In this document: piece by piece, positions 14,755 to 30,210 of the stretch
How the letters are laid out: every line of letters starts with the position of its first letter
Position numbering within the stretch: position 1 is the stretch's first letter
Source of the DNA: Parapristionchus giblindavisi
Lineage: Eukaryota; Nematoda; Chromadorea; Rhabditida; Diplogasteridae
DNA: 64,000 nt
Assembly (NCBI GenBank): GCA_943737045.1
Contig: CALSFV010000006.1
Coordinates: forward strand, 1,736,001 to 1,800,000
Direction: 5' to 3'
The notes under the pieces: generated by a model
Databases searched by the model: none
What the model saw: only the letters and a program-made list of their open reading frames with translations
Told to the model about the DNA's origin: nothing
Program-made: the position numbers and the translations under genes

Positions 14755-17700
14755 CAGACCGAGTCTTTCGAGAAGTATGAGGCCTTCACGCATCATATTT
14801 ATTGATCTACAGCGATGTAAACTCCACAAGGTAATGCAGTGAATTATTGATTGACCGATATCGAATAAAGATGTTTATGTGTTGTTGTGATTTTAATCTT
14901 TGATCTTCTCTCAGTACTATATCGTATAATGATACTCTATTTGTGATGAAGACGAATATAATGGATTTAATTATATATCTATAGTTTCAGACCGAGTCTT
15001 TCGAGAAGTATGAGGCCTTCACGCATCATATTTATTGATCTACAGCGATGTAAACTCCACAAGGTAATGCAGTGAATTATTGATTGACCGATATCGAATA
15101 AAGATGTTTACGTGTTGTTGTGATTTTAATCTTTGATCTTCTCTCAGTACTGTATCGTATTATGATACTGTATTTGTGATGAAGACGAACATAATGGATT
15201 TAATTATATATCTATTATTTCAGACCGAGTCTTTCGAGAAGTATGAGGCCTTCGCTCCTCATATTGATTGGCCTACAGCGATGTAAACTCCACAAGGTAA
15301 TACAGTGAATTATTGATTGACCGATACCGAATAAAGATGTTTATGTGTTGTTGTGATTTTAATCTTTGATCTTCTCTCAGTACTGTATCGTATTATGATA
15401 CTGCATTTGTGATGAAGACGAAAATAATGGATTTAATTATATATCTATTGTTTCAGACCGAGTCTTTCCAGAAGTATGAGGCCTTCACGCATCATATTTA
15501 TTGATCTACAGCGATGTAAACTCCACAAGGTAATACAGTGAATTATTGATTGACCGATACCGAATAAAGATGTTTATGTGTTGTTGTGATTTTAATCTTA
15601 AATCTTCTCTCAGTAATGTATCGTATTATGATACTGTATTTGTGATGAAGACGAACATAATGGATTTAATTATATATCAATTGTTTCAGACCGAGTCTTT
15701 CGAGAAGTATGAGGCCTTCGCTCCTCATATTGATTGGTCTACAGCGATGTAAACTCCACAAGGTAATACAGTGAATTATTGATTGACCGATACCGAATAA
15801 AGATGTTTTTGTGTTGTTGTGATTTTAATCTTAAATCTTCTCTCAGTACTGTATCGTATTATGATACTGTATTTGTGATGAAGACGAAAATAACGGATTT
15901 AATTATATATCTATTGTTTCAGACCGAGTCTTTCGAGAAGTATGAGGCCTTCACGCATCATATTGATTGGTCTACAGCGATGTAAACTCCACAAGGTAAT
16001 ACAGTGAATTATTGATTGACCGATATCGAATAAAGATGTTTACGTGTTGTAGTGATTTTAATCTTAAATCTTCTCTCAGTACTGTATCGTATTATGATAC
16101 TGTATTTGTGATGAAGACGAAAATAATGGATTTAATTATATATCTCTTGTTTCAGACCGAGTCTTTCCAGAAGTATGAGGCCTTCACGCATCATATTTAT
16201 TGATCTACAGCGATGTAAACTCCACAAGGTAATACAGTGAATTATTGATTGACCGATACCGAATAAAGATGTTTATGTGTTGTTGTGATTTTAATCTTTG
16301 ATCTTCTCTCCGTACTGTATCGTATTATGATACTGTATTTGTGATGAAGACGAAAATAATGGATTTAATTATATATCTCTTGTTTCAGACCGAGTCTTTC
16401 CAGAAGTATGAGGCCTTCACGCATCATATTTATTGATCTACAGCGATGTAAACTCCACAAGGTAATACAGTGAATTATTGATTGACCGATATCGAATAAA
16501 GATGTTTACGTGTTGTTGTGATTTTAATCTTTGATCTTCTCTCAGTACTGTATCGTATTATGATAATGTATTTGTGATGAAGACGAAAATAACGGATTTA
16601 ATTATATATCTATTGTTTCAGACCGAGTCTTTCGAGAAGTATGAGGCCTTCGCTCCTCATATTGATTGGCCTACAGCGATGTAAACTCCACAAGGTAATA
16701 CAGTGAATTATTGATTGACCGATACCGAATAAAGATGTTTATGTGTTGTTGTGATTTTAATCTTTGATCTTCTCTCAGTACTGTATCGTATTATGATACT
16801 GTATTTGTGATGAAGACGAAAATAATGGATTTAATTATATATCTCTTGTTTCAGACCGAGTCTTTCGAGAAGTATGAGGCCTTCACGCATCATATTTATT
16901 GATCTACAGCGATGTAAACTCCACAAGGTAATACAGTGAATTATTGATTGACCGATACCGAATAAAGATGTTTATGTGTTGTTGTGATTTTAATCTTTGA
17001 TCTTCTCTCCGTACTGTATCGTATTATGATACTGTATTTGTGATGAAGACGAAAATAATGGATTTAATTATATATCTCTTGTTTCAGACCGAGTCTTTCC
17101 AGAAGTATGAGGCCTTCACGCATCATATTTATTGATCTACAGCGATGTAAACTCCACAAGGTAATACAGTGAATTATTGATTGACCGATACCGAATAAAG
17201 ATGTTTATGTGTTGTTGTGATTTTAATCTTTGATCTTCTCTCCGTACTGTATCGTATTATGATACTGTATTTGTGATGAAGACGAAAATAATGGATTTAA
17301 TTATATATCTCTTGTTTCAGACCGAGTCTTTCCAGAAGTATGAGGCCTTCACGCATCATATTTATTGATCTACAGCGATGTAAACTCCACAAGGTAATAC
17401 AGTGAATTATTGATTGATCGATATCGAATAAAGATGTTTATGTGTTGTTGTGATTTTAATCTTTGATCTTCTCTCAGTACTGTATCGTATTATGATACTG
17501 TATTTGTGATGAGGACGAAAATAATGGATTTAATTATATATCTATAGTTTCAGACCGAGTCTTTCGAGAAGCATGAGGCCTTCACTCCTCATATTGATTG
17601 GTCTACAGCGATGTAAACTCCACAAGGTAATGCAGTGAATTATTGATTGACCGATACCGAATAAAGATGTTTATGTGTTGTTGTGATCTTTGATCTTCTC

Positions 17701-18437
17701 TCAGTACTGTATCGTATAATGATACTCTATTTGTGATGATGACGAATATAATGGATTTAATTAGATATCTATAGTTTCAGACCGAGTCTTTCGAGAAGTA
17801 TGAGGCCTTCACGCATCATATTTATTGATCTACAGCGATGTAAACTCCACAAGGTAATGCAGTGAATTATTGATTGACCGATATCGAATAAAGATGTTTA
17901 AGTGTTGTTGTGATTATAATCTTTGATCTTCTCTCAGTACTGTATCGTATTATGATACTGTATTTGTGATGAAGACGAAAATAACGGATTTAATTATATA
18001 TCTATTGTTTCAGACCGAGTCTTTCGAGAAGTATGAGGCCTTCGCTCCTCATATTGATTGGCCTACAGCGATGTAAACTCCACAAGGTAATACAGTGAAT
18101 TATTGATTGACCGATACCGAATAAAGATGTTTATGTGTTGTTGTGATTTTAATCTTTGATCTTCTCTCCGTACTGTATCGTATTATGATACTGTATTTGT
18201 GATGAAGACGAAAATAATGGATTTAATTATATATCTCTTGTTTCAGACCGAGTCTTTCCAGAAGTATGAGGCCTTCACGCATCATATTTATTGATCTACA
18301 GCGATGTAAACTCCACAAGGTAATACAGTGAATTATTGATTGACCGATACCGAATAAAGATGTTTATGTGTTGTTGTGATTTTAATCTTTGATCTTCTCT
18401 CAGTACTGTATCGTATTATGATACTGTATTTGTGATG
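14755..18437 (+). repeat. Large satellite block, second copy
   Basis: This matches the block at about 8.5-11.9 kb monomer by monomer, with one additional 233-bp monomer. Similarity ends near 18437, where this copy has GATGAGGACG while the first has GATGAAGACG. Downstream, 18.4-20 kb repeats the GATGATGACG and GCATGAGG variants at about 1.15-kb intervals, another small higher-order series. Confidence 0.7.
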
Positions 18438-20009
18438 AGGACGAAAATAACGGATTTAATTATATATCTATTGTTTCAGACCGAGTCTTTCGAGAAGTAT
18501 GAGGCCTTCACGCATATTTATTGATCTACAGCGATGTAAACTCCACAAGGTAATACAGTGAATTATTGATTGATCGATATCGAATAAAGATGTTTATGTG
18601 TTGTTGTGATTTTAATCTTTGATCTTCTCTCAGTACTGTATCGTATTATGATACTGTATTTGTGATGAGGACGAAAATAATGGATTTAATTATATATCTA
18701 TAGTTTCAGATCGAGTCTTTCGAGAAGCATGAGGCCTTCACTCCTCATATTGATTGGTCTACAGCGATGTAAACTCCACAAGGTAATGCAGTGAATTATT
18801 GATTGACCGATACCGAATAAAGATGTTTATGTGTTGTTGTGATCTTTGATCTTCTCTCAGTACTGTATCGTATAATGATACTCTATTTGTGATGATGACG
18901 AATATAATGGATTTAATTAGATATCTATAGTTTCAGACCGAGTCTTTCGAGAAGTATGAGGCCTTCACGCATCATATATATTGATCTACAGCGATGTAAA
19001 CTCCACAAGGTAATGCAGTGAATTATTGATTGACCGATATCGAATAAAGATGTTTAAGTGTTGTTGTGATTTTAATCTTTGATCTTCTCTCCGTACTGTA
19101 TCGTATTATGATACTGTATTTGTGATGAAGACGAAAATAATGGATTTAATTATATATCTCTTGTTTCAGACCGAGTCTTTCCAGAAGTATGAGGCCTTCA
19201 CGCATCATATTTATTGATCTACAGCGATGTAAACTCCACAAGGTAATACAGTGAATTATTGATTGATCGATATCGAATAAAGATGTTTATGTGTTGTTGT
19301 GATTTTAATCTTTGATCTTCTCTCAGTACTGTATCGTATTATGATACTGTATTTGTGATGAGGACGAAAATAATGGATTTAATTATATATCTATAGTTTC
19401 AGACCGAGTCTTTCGAGAAGCATGAGGCCTTCACTCCTCATATTGATTGGTCTACAGCGATGTAAACTCCACAAGGTAATGCAGTGAATTATTGATTGAC
19501 CGATACCGAATAAAGATGTTTATGTGTTGTTGTGATCTTTGATCTTTGATCTTCTCTCAGTACTGTATCGTATTATGATACTGTATTTGTGATGAGGACG
19601 AAAATAACGGATTTAATTATATATCTATTGTTTCAGACCGAGTCTTTCGAGAAGTATGAGGCCTTCACGCATATTTATTGATCTACAGCGATGTAAACTC
19701 CACAAGGTAATACAGTGAATTATTGATTGATCGATATCGAATAAAGATGTTTATGTGTTGTTGTGATTTTAATCTTTGATCTTCTCTCAGTACTGTATCG
19801 TATTATGATACTGTATTTGTGATGAGGACGAAAATAATGGATTTAATTATATATCTATAGTTTCAGATCGAGTCTTTCGAGAAGCATGAGGCCTTCACTC
19901 CTCATATTGATTGGTCTACAGCGATGTAAACTCCACAAGGTAATGCAGTGAATTATTGATTGACCGATACCGAATAAAGATGCTTATGTGTTGTTGTGAT
20001 CTTTGATCT

Positions 20010-23000
20010 TCTCTCAGTACTGTATCGTATAATGATACTCTATTTGTGATGATGACGAATATAATGGATTTAATTAGATATCTATAGTTTCAGACCGAGT
20101 CTTTCGAGAAGTATGAGGCCTTCACGCATCATATTTATTGATCTACAGCGATGTAAACTCCACAAGGTAATGCAGTGAATTATTGATTGACCGATATCGA
20201 ATAAAGATGTTTAAGTGTTGTTGTGATTTTAATCTTTGATCTTCTCTCAGTACTGTATCGTATTATGATACTGTATTTGTGATGAAGACGAAAATAACGG
20301 ATTTAATTATATATCTATTGTTTCAGACCGAGTCTTTCGAGAAGTATGAGGCCTTCGCTCCTCATATTGATTGGCCTACAGCGATGTAAACTCCACAAGG
20401 TAATACAGTGAATTATTGATTGACCGATACCGAATAAAGATGTTTATGTGTTGTTGTGATTTTAATCTTTGATCTTCTCTCCGTACTGTATCGTATTATG
20501 ATACTGTATTTGTGATGAAGACGAAAATAATGGATTTAATTATATATCTCTTGTTTCAGACCGAGTCTTTCCAGAAGTATGAGGCCTTCACGCATCATGT
20601 TTATTGATCTACAGCGATGTAAACTCCACAAGGTAATACAGTGAATTATTGATTGACCGATACCGAATAAAGATGTTTATGTGTTGTTGTGATTTTAATC
20701 TTTGATCTTCTCTCAGTACTGTATCGTATTATGATACTGTATTTGTGATAAAGACGAAAATAATGGATTTAATTATATATCTATTGTTTCAGACCGAGTC
20801 TTTCGAGAAGTATGAGGCCTTCACGCATATTTATTGATCTACAGCGATGTAAACTCCACAAGGTAATACAGTGAATTATTGATTGATCGATATCGAATAA
20901 AGATGTTTATGTGTTGTTGTGATTTTAATCTTTGATCTTCTCTCAGTACTGTATCGTATTATGATACTGTATTTGTGATGAGGACGAAAATAATGGATTT
21001 AATTATATATCTATTGTTTCAGACCGAGTCTTTCGAGAAGTATGAGGCCTTCACGCATCATATTTATTGATCTACAGCGATGTAAAATCCACAAGGTAAT
21101 GCAGTGAATTATTGATTGACCGATATCGAATAAAGATGTTTACGTGTTGTTGTGATTTTAATCTTTGATCTTCTCTCAGTACTGTATCGTATTATGATAC
21201 TGTATTTGTGATGAAGACGAAAATAATGGATTTAATTATATATCTATTGTTTCAGACCGAGTCTTTCGAGAAGTATGAGGCCTTCGCTCCTCATATTGAT
21301 TGGCCTACAGCGATGTAAACTCCACAAGGTAATACAGTGAATTATTGATTGACCGATACCGAATAAAGATGTTTATGTGTTGTTGTGATTTTAATCTTTG
21401 ATCTTCTCTCAGTACTGTATCGTATTATGATACTGTATTTGTGATGAGGACAAAAATAACGGATTAAATTATATATCTATTGTTTCAGACCGAGTCTTTC
21501 GAGAAGTATGAGTCTTTCACGCATATTTATTGATCTACAGCGATGTAAACTCCACAAGGTAATACAGTGAATTATTGATTGATCGATATCGAATAAAGAT
21601 GTTTATGTGTTGTTGTGATCTTTGATCTTTGATCTTCTCTCAGTACTGTATCGTATTATGATACTGTATTTGTGATGAGGACGAAAATAATGGATTTAAT
21701 TATATATCTATTGTTTCAGACCGAGTCTTTCGAGAAGTATGAGGCCTTCACGCATCATATTTATTGATCTACAGCGATGTAAACTCCACAAGGTAATGCA
21801 GTGAATTATTGATTGACCGATATCGAATAAAGATGTTTACGTGTTGTTGTGATTTTAATCTTTGATCTTCTCTCAGTGCTGTATCGTATTATGATACTGT
21901 ATTTGTGATGAAGACGAAAATAATGGATTTAATTATATATCTATTGTTTCAGACCGAGTCTTTCGAGAAGTATGAGGCCTTCGCTCCTCATATTGATTGG
22001 CCTACAGCGATGTAAACTCCACAAGGTAATACAGTGAATTATTGATTGACCGATACCGAATAAAGATGTTTATGTGTTGTTGTGATTTTAATCTTTGATC
22101 TTCTCTCAGTACTGTATCGTATTATGATACTGTATTTGTGATGAGGACGAAAATAACGGATTAAATTATATATCTATTGTTTCAGACCGAGTCTTTCGAG
22201 AAGTATGAGTCTTTCACGCATATTTATTGATCTACAGCGATGTAAACTCCACAAGGTAATACAGTGAATTATTGATTGATCGATATCGAATAAAGATGTT
22301 TATGTGTTGTTGTGATCTTTGATCTTTGATCTTCTCTCAGTACTGTATCGTATTATGATACTGTATTTGTGATGAGGACGAAAATAATGGATTTAATTAT
22401 ATATCTATTGTTTCAGACCGAGTCTTTCGAGAAGTATGAGGCCTTCACGCATCATATTTATTGATCTACAGCGATGTAAACTCCACAAGGTAATGCAGTG
22501 AATTATTGATTGACCGATATCGAATAAAGATGTTTACGTGTTGTTGTGATTTTAATCTTTGATCTTCTCTCAGTACTGTATCGTATTATGATACTGTATT
22601 TGTGATGAAGACGAAAATAATGGATTTAATTATATATCTATTGTTTCAGACCGAGTCTTTCGAGAAGTATGAGGCCTTCGCTCCTCATATTGATTGGCCT
22701 ACAGCGATGTAAACTCCACAAGGTAATACAGTGAATTATTGATTGACCGATACCGAATAAAGATGTTTATGTGTTGTTGTGATTTTAATCTTTGATCTTC
22801 TCTCAGTACTGTATCGTATTATGATACTGTATTTGTGATGAAGACGAAAATAATGGATTTAATTATATATCTATTGTTTCAGACCGAGTCTTTCGAGAAG
22901 TATGAGGCCTTCGCTCCTCATATTGATTGGCCTACAGCGATGTAAACTCCACAAGGTAATACAGTGAATTATTGATTGACCGATACCGAATAAAGATGTT

Positions 23001-26000
23001 TATGTGTTGTTGTGATTTTAATCTTTGATCTTCTCTCAGTACTGTATCGTATTATGATACTGTATTTGTGATGAGGACGAAAATAACGGATTTAATTATA
23101 TATCTATTGTTTCAGACCGAGTCTTTCGAGAAGTATGAGGCCTTCACGCATATTTATTGATCTACAGCGATTTAAACTCCACAAGGTAATACAGTGAATT
23201 ATTGATTGATCGATATCGAATAAAGATGTTTATGTGTTGTTGTGATTTTAATCTTTGATCTTCTCACAGTACTTTATCGTATTATGATACTGTATTTGTG
23301 ATGAAGACGAAAATAATGGATTTAATTATATATCTATTGTTTCAGACCGAGTCTTTCGAGAAGTATGAGGCCTTCGCTCCTCATATTGATTGGCCTACAG
23401 CGATGTAAACTCCACAAGGTAATACAGTGAATTATTGATTGATCGATATCGAATAAAGATGTTTATGTGTTGTTGTGATCTTTGATCTTCTCTCAGTACT
23501 ATATCGTATAATGATACTCTATTTGTGATGAAGACGAATATAATGGATTTAATTAAATATCTATATTTTCAGACCGAGTCTTTCGAGAAGTATGAGGCCT
23601 TCACGCATCATATTTATTGATCTACAGCGATGTAAACTCCACAACGTAATGCAGTGAATTATTGATTGACCGATATCGAATAAAGATGTTTACGTGTTGT
23701 TGTGATTTTAATCTTTGATCTTCTCTCAGTACTGTATCGTATTATGATACTGTATTTGTGATGAAGACGAAAATAATGGATTTAATTATATATCTATTGT
23801 TTCAGACCGAGTCTTTCGAGAAGTATGAGGCCTTCGCTCCTCATATTGATTGGCCTACAGCGATGTAAACTCCACAAGGTAATACAGTGAATTATTGATT
23901 GACCGATACCGAATAAAGATGTTTATGTGTTGTTGTGATTTTAATCTTTGATCTTCTCTCAGTACTGTATCGTATTATGATACTGTATTTGTGATGAGGA
24001 CGAAAATAACGGATTTAATTATATATCTATTGTTTCAGACCGAGTCTTTCGAGAAGTATGAGGCCTTCACGCATATTTATTGATCTACAGCGATTTAAAC
24101 TCCACAAGGTAATACAGTGAATTATTGATTGATCGATATCGAATAAAGATGTTTATGTGTTGTTGTGATTTTAATCTTTGATCTTCTCACAGTACTTTAT
24201 CGTATTATGATACTGCATTTGTGATGAAGACGAAAATAATGGATTTAATTATATATCTATTGTTTCAGACCGAGTCTTTCGAGAAGTATGAGGCCTTCGC
24301 TCCTCATATTGATTGGCCTACAGCGATGTAAACTCCACAAGGTAATACAGTGAATTATTGATTGACTGATACCGAATAAAGATGTTTATGTGTTGTTTTG
24401 ATCTTTGATCTTCTCTCAGTACTGTATCGTATAATGATACTCTATTTGTGATGAAGACGAATATAATGGATTTAATTATATATCGATTGTTTCAGACCGA
24501 GTCTTTCGAGAAGCATGAGGCCTTCACTCCTCATATTGATTGGTCTACAGCGATGTAAACTCCACAAGGTAATGCAGTGAATTATTGATTGACCGATATC
24601 GAATAAAGATGTTTACGTGTTGTTGTGATTTTAATCTTTGATCTTCTCTCAGTACTGTATCGTATTATGATACTCTATTTGTGATGAAGACGAAAATAAC
24701 GGATTTAATTATATATCTATTGTTTCAGACCGAGTCTTTCGAGAAGTATGAGGCCTTCACGCATCATATTTATTGATCTACAGCGATGTAAACTCCACAA
24801 GGTAATGCAGTGAATTATTGATTGACCGATATCGAATAAAGATGTTTACGTGTTGTTGTGATTTTAATCTTTGATCTTCTCTCAGTACTGTATCGTATTA
24901 TGATACTGTATTTGTGATGAAGACGAAAATAATGGATTTAATTATATATCTATTGTTTCAGACCGAGTCTTTCGAGAAGTATGAGGCCTTCGCTCCTCAT
25001 ATTGATTGGTCTACAGCGATGTAAACTCCACAAGGTAATGCAGTGAATTATTGATTGACCGATACCGAATAAAGATGTTTACGTGTTGTTGTGATTTTAA
25101 TCTTTGATCTTCTCTCAGTACTGTATCGTATTATGATACTGTATTTGTGATGAAGACGAAAATAATGGATTTAATTATATATCTATTGTTTCAGACCGAG
25201 TCTTTCGAGAAGTATGAGGCCTTCGCTCCTCATATTGATTGGTCTACAGCGATGAAAACTCCACAAGGTAATGCAGTGAATTATTGATTGACCGATATCG
25301 AATAAAGATGTTTACGTGTTGTTGTGATTTTAATCTTAAATCTTGTCGCAGTACTGTATCGTATTATGATACTGTATTTGTGATGAAGACGAAAATAATG
25401 GATTTAATTATATATCTATGGTTTCAGACCGAGTCTTTCCAGAAGTATGAGGCCTTCACGCATCATATTTATTGATCTACAGCGATGTAAACTCCACAAG
25501 GTAATACAGTGAATTATTGATTGACCGATATCGAACAAAGATGTTTACGTGTTGTTGTGATTTTAATCTTAAATCTTCTCTCAGTACTGTATCGTATTAT
25601 GATACTGTATTTGTGATGAAGACGAAAATAATGGATTTAATTATATATCTATTGTTTCAGACCGAGTCTTTCGAGTAGTATGAGGCCTTCGCTTCTCATA
25701 TTGATTGGTCTACAGCGATGTAAACTCCACAAAGTAATACAGTGAATTATTGATTGACCGATACCGAATAAAGATGTTTTTTGTTGTTGTGATTTTAATC
25801 TTAAATCTTCTCTCAGTACTGTATCGTATTATTATACTGTATTTGTGATGAAGACGAAAATAACGGATTTAATTATATATCTATTGTTTCAGACCGAGTC
25901 TTTCGAGAAGTATGAGGCCTTCACGCATCATATTTATTGATCTACAGCGATGTAAACTCCACAAGGTAATACAGTGAATTATTGATTGACCGATACCGAA

Positions 26001-29000
26001 TAAAGATGTTTATGTGTTGTTGTGATCTTTGATCTTCTCTCAGTACTATATCGTATAATTATACTCTATTTGTGATGAAGACGAATATAATGGATTTAAT
26101 TATATATCTATAGTTTCAGACCGAGTCTTTCGAGAAGTATGAGGCCTTCACGCATCATATTTATTGATCTACAGCGATGTAAACTCCACAATGTAATACA
26201 GTGAATTATTGATTGACCGATATCGAATAAAGATGTAAACGTGTTGTTGTGATTTTAATCTTTGATCTTCTCTCAGTACTGTATCGTATAATGATACTCT
26301 ATTTGTGATGAAGACGAATATAATGGATTTAATTATATATCTATTGTTTCAGACCGAGTCTTTCGAGAAGCATGAGGCCTTCACTCCTCATATTGATTGG
26401 CCTACAGCGATGTAAACTCCACAAGGTAATACAGTGAATTTTTGATTGACCGATACCGAATAAAGATGTTTTTGTGTTGTTGTGATTTTAATCTTAAATC
26501 TTCTCTCAGTACTGTATCGTATTATGATACTGTATTTGTGATGAAGACGAACATAATGGATTTAATTCTATATCAATTGTTTCAGCCCGAGTCTTTCGAG
26601 AAGCATGAGGCCTTCACTCCTCATATTGATTGGTCTACAGCGATGTAAACTCCACAAGGTAATGCAGTGAATTATTGATTGACCGATATCGAATAAAGAT
26701 GTTTACGTGTTGTTGTGATTTTAATCTTTGATCTTCTCTCAGTACTGTATCGTATTATGATACTCTATTTGTGATGAAGACGAAAATAACGGATTTAATT
26801 ATATATCTATTGTTTCAGACCGAGTCTTTCGAGAAGTATGAGGCCTTCACGCATCATATTTATTGATCTACAGCGATGTAAACTCCACAAGGTAATACAG
26901 TGAATTATTGATTGATCGATATCGAATAAAGATGTTTATGTGTTGTTGTGATCTTTGATCTTCTCTCAGTACTGTATCGTATTATGATACTCTATTTGTG
27001 ATGAAGACGAAAATAACGGATTTAATTATATATCTATTGTTTCAGACCGAGTCTTTCGAGAAGTATGAGGCCTTCACGCATCATATTTATTGATCTACAG
27101 CGATGTAAACTCCACAAGGTAATGCAGTGAATTATTGATTGACCGATATCGAATAAAGATGTTTACGTGTTGTTGTGATTTTAATCTTTGATCTTCTCTC
27201 AGTACTGTATCGTATTATGATACTGTATTTGTGATGAAGACGAAAATAATGGATTTAATTATATATCTATTGTTTCAGACCGAGTCTTTCGAGAAGTATG
27301 AGGCCTTCGCTCCTCATATTGATTGGTCTACAGCGATGTAAACTCCACAAGGTAATGCAGTGAATTATTGATTGACCGATACCGAATAAAGATGTTTACG
27401 TGTTGTTGTGATTTTAATCTTTGATCTTGTCGCAGTACTGTATCGTATTATGATACTGTATTTGTGATGAAGACGAAAATAATGGATTTAATTATATATC
27501 TATGGTTTCAGACCGAGTCTTTCCAGAAGTATGAGGCCTTCACGCGTCATATTTATTGATCTACAGCGATGTAAACTCCACAAGGTAATACAGTGAATTA
27601 TTGATTGACCGATATCGAACAAAGATGTTTACGTGTTGTTGTGATTTTAATCTTAAATCTTCTCTCAGTACTGTATCGTATTATGATACTGTATTTGTGA
27701 TGAAGACGAAAATAATGGATTTAATTATATATCTATTGTTTCAGACCGAGTCTTTCGAGTAGTATGAGGCCTTCACTCCTCATATTGATTGGTCTACAGC
27801 GATGTAAACTCCACAAGGTAATGCAGTGAATTATTGATTGACCGATATCGAATAAAGATGTTTACGTGTTGTTGTGATTTTAATCTTTGATCTTCTCTCA
27901 GTACTGTATCGTATTATGATACTCTATTTGTGATGAAGACGAAAATAACGGATTTAATTATATATCTATTGTTTCAGACCGAGTCTTTCGAGAAGTATGA
28001 GGCCTTCACGCATCATATTTATTGATCTACAGCGATGTAAACTCCACAAGGTAATACAGTGAATTATTGATTGATCGATATCGAATAAAGATGTTTATGT
28101 GTTGTTGTGATCTTTGATCTTCTCTCAGTACTGTATCGTATTATGATACTCTATTTGTGATGAAGACGAAAATAACGGATTTAATTATATATCTATTGTT
28201 TCAGACCGAGTCTTTCGAGAAGTATGAGGCCTTCACGCATCATATTTATTGATCTACAGCGATGTAAACTCCACAAGGTAATGCAGTGAATTATTGATTG
28301 ACCGATATCGAATAAAGATGTTTACGTGTTGTTGTGATTTTAATCTTTGATCTTCTCTCAGTACTGTATCGTATTATGATACTGTATTTGTGATGAAGAC
28401 GAAAATAATGGATTTAATTATATATCTATTGTTTCAGACCGAGTCTTTCGAGAAGTATGAGGCCTTCGCTCCTCATATTGATTGGTCTACAGCGATGTAA
28501 ACTCCACAAGGTAATGCAGTGAATTATTGATTGACCGATACCGAATAAAGATGTTTACGTGTTGTTGTGATTTTAATCTTTGATCTTCTCTCAGTACTGT
28601 ATCGTATTATGATACTGTATTTGTGATGAAGACGAAAATAATGGATTTAATTATATATCTATTGTTTCAGACCGAGTCTTTCGAGAAGTATGAGGCCTTC
28701 GCTCCTCATATTGATTGGTCTACAGCGATGAAAACTCCACAAGGTAATGCAGTGAATTATTGATTGACCGATATCGAATAAAGATGTTTACGTGTTGTTG
28801 TGATTTTAATCTTAAATCTTGTCGCAGTACTGTATCGTATTATGATACTGTATTTGTGATGAAGACGAAAATAATGGATTTAATTATATATCTATGGTTT
28901 CAGACCGAGTCTTTCCAGAAGTATGAGGCCTTCACGCATCATATTTATTGATCTACAGCGATGTAAACTCCACAAGGTAATACAGTGAATTATTGATTGA

Positions 29001-30015
29001 CCGATATCGAACAAAGATGTTTACGTGTTGTTGTGATTTTAATCTTAAATCTTCTCTCAGTACTGTATCGTATTATGATACTGTATTTGTGATGAAGACG
29101 AAAATAATGGATTTAATTATATATCTATTGTTTCAGACCGAGTCTTTCGAGTAGTATGAGGCCTTCGCTTCTCATATTGATTGGTCTACAGCGATGTAAA
29201 CTCCACAAAGTAATACAGTGAATTATTGATTGACCGATACCGAATAAAGATGTTTTTTGTTGTTGTGATTTTAATCTTAAATCTTCTCTCAGTACTGTAT
29301 CGTATTATTATACTGTATTTGTGATGAAGACGAAAATAACGGATTTAATTATATATCTATTGTTTCAGACCGAGTCTTTCGAGAAGTATGAGGCCTTCAC
29401 GCATCATATTTATTGATCTACAGCGATGTAAACTCCACAAGGTAATACAGTGAATTATTGATTGACCGATACCGAATAAAGATGTTTATGTGTTGTTGTG
29501 ATCTTTGATCTTCTCTCAGTACTATATCGTATAATTATACTCTATTTGTGATGAAGACGAATATAATGGATTTAATTATATATCTATAGTTTCAGACCGA
29601 GTCTTTCGAGAAGTATGAGGCCTTCACGCATCATATTTATTGATCTACAGCGATGTAAACTCCACAATGTAATACAGTGAATTATTGATTGACCGATATC
29701 GAATAAAGATGTAAACGTGTTGTTGTGATTTTAATCTTAAATCTTCTCTCAGTACTGTATCGTATTATGATACTGTATTTGTGATGAAGACGAACATAAT
29801 GGATTTAATTCTATATCAATTGTTTCAGCCCGAGTCTTTCGAGAAGCATGAGGCCTTCACTCCTCATATTGATTGGTCTACAGCGATGTAAACTCCACAA
29901 GGTAATGCAGTGAATTATTGATTGACCGATATCGAATAAAGATGTTTACGTGTTGTTGTGATTTTAATCTTTGATCTTCTCTCAGTACTGTATCGTATTA
30001 TGATACTCTATTTGT
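20010..30015 (+). repeat. 10201-bp higher-order block, first copy
   Basis: Rare variants recur at a constant offset of 10201 bp: CGCATCATG at 20591 and 30792, TTTAAGTG near 20211 and 30412, and whole monomers at 25284/35485 and 26442/36643. Single differences mark the copies, for example A at 20750 against G at 30951, and G at 21878 against A at 32079. Relative to the second copy this block is one monomer shorter after about 27.4 kb, where a chimeric monomer replaces two. The block ends inside a monomer near 30015, where variants switch to those of the start of the next copy. Confidence 0.85.
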
Positions 30016-30210
30016 GATGATGACGAAAATAACGGATTTAATTATATATCTATAGTTTCAGACCGAGTCTTTCGAGAAGTATGAGGCCTTCACGCATCAT
30101 ATTTATTGATCTACAGCGATGTAAACTCCACAAGGTAATGCAGTGAATTATTGATTGACCGATATCGAATAAAGATGTTTAAGTGTTGTTGTGATTTTAA
30201 TCTTTGATCT

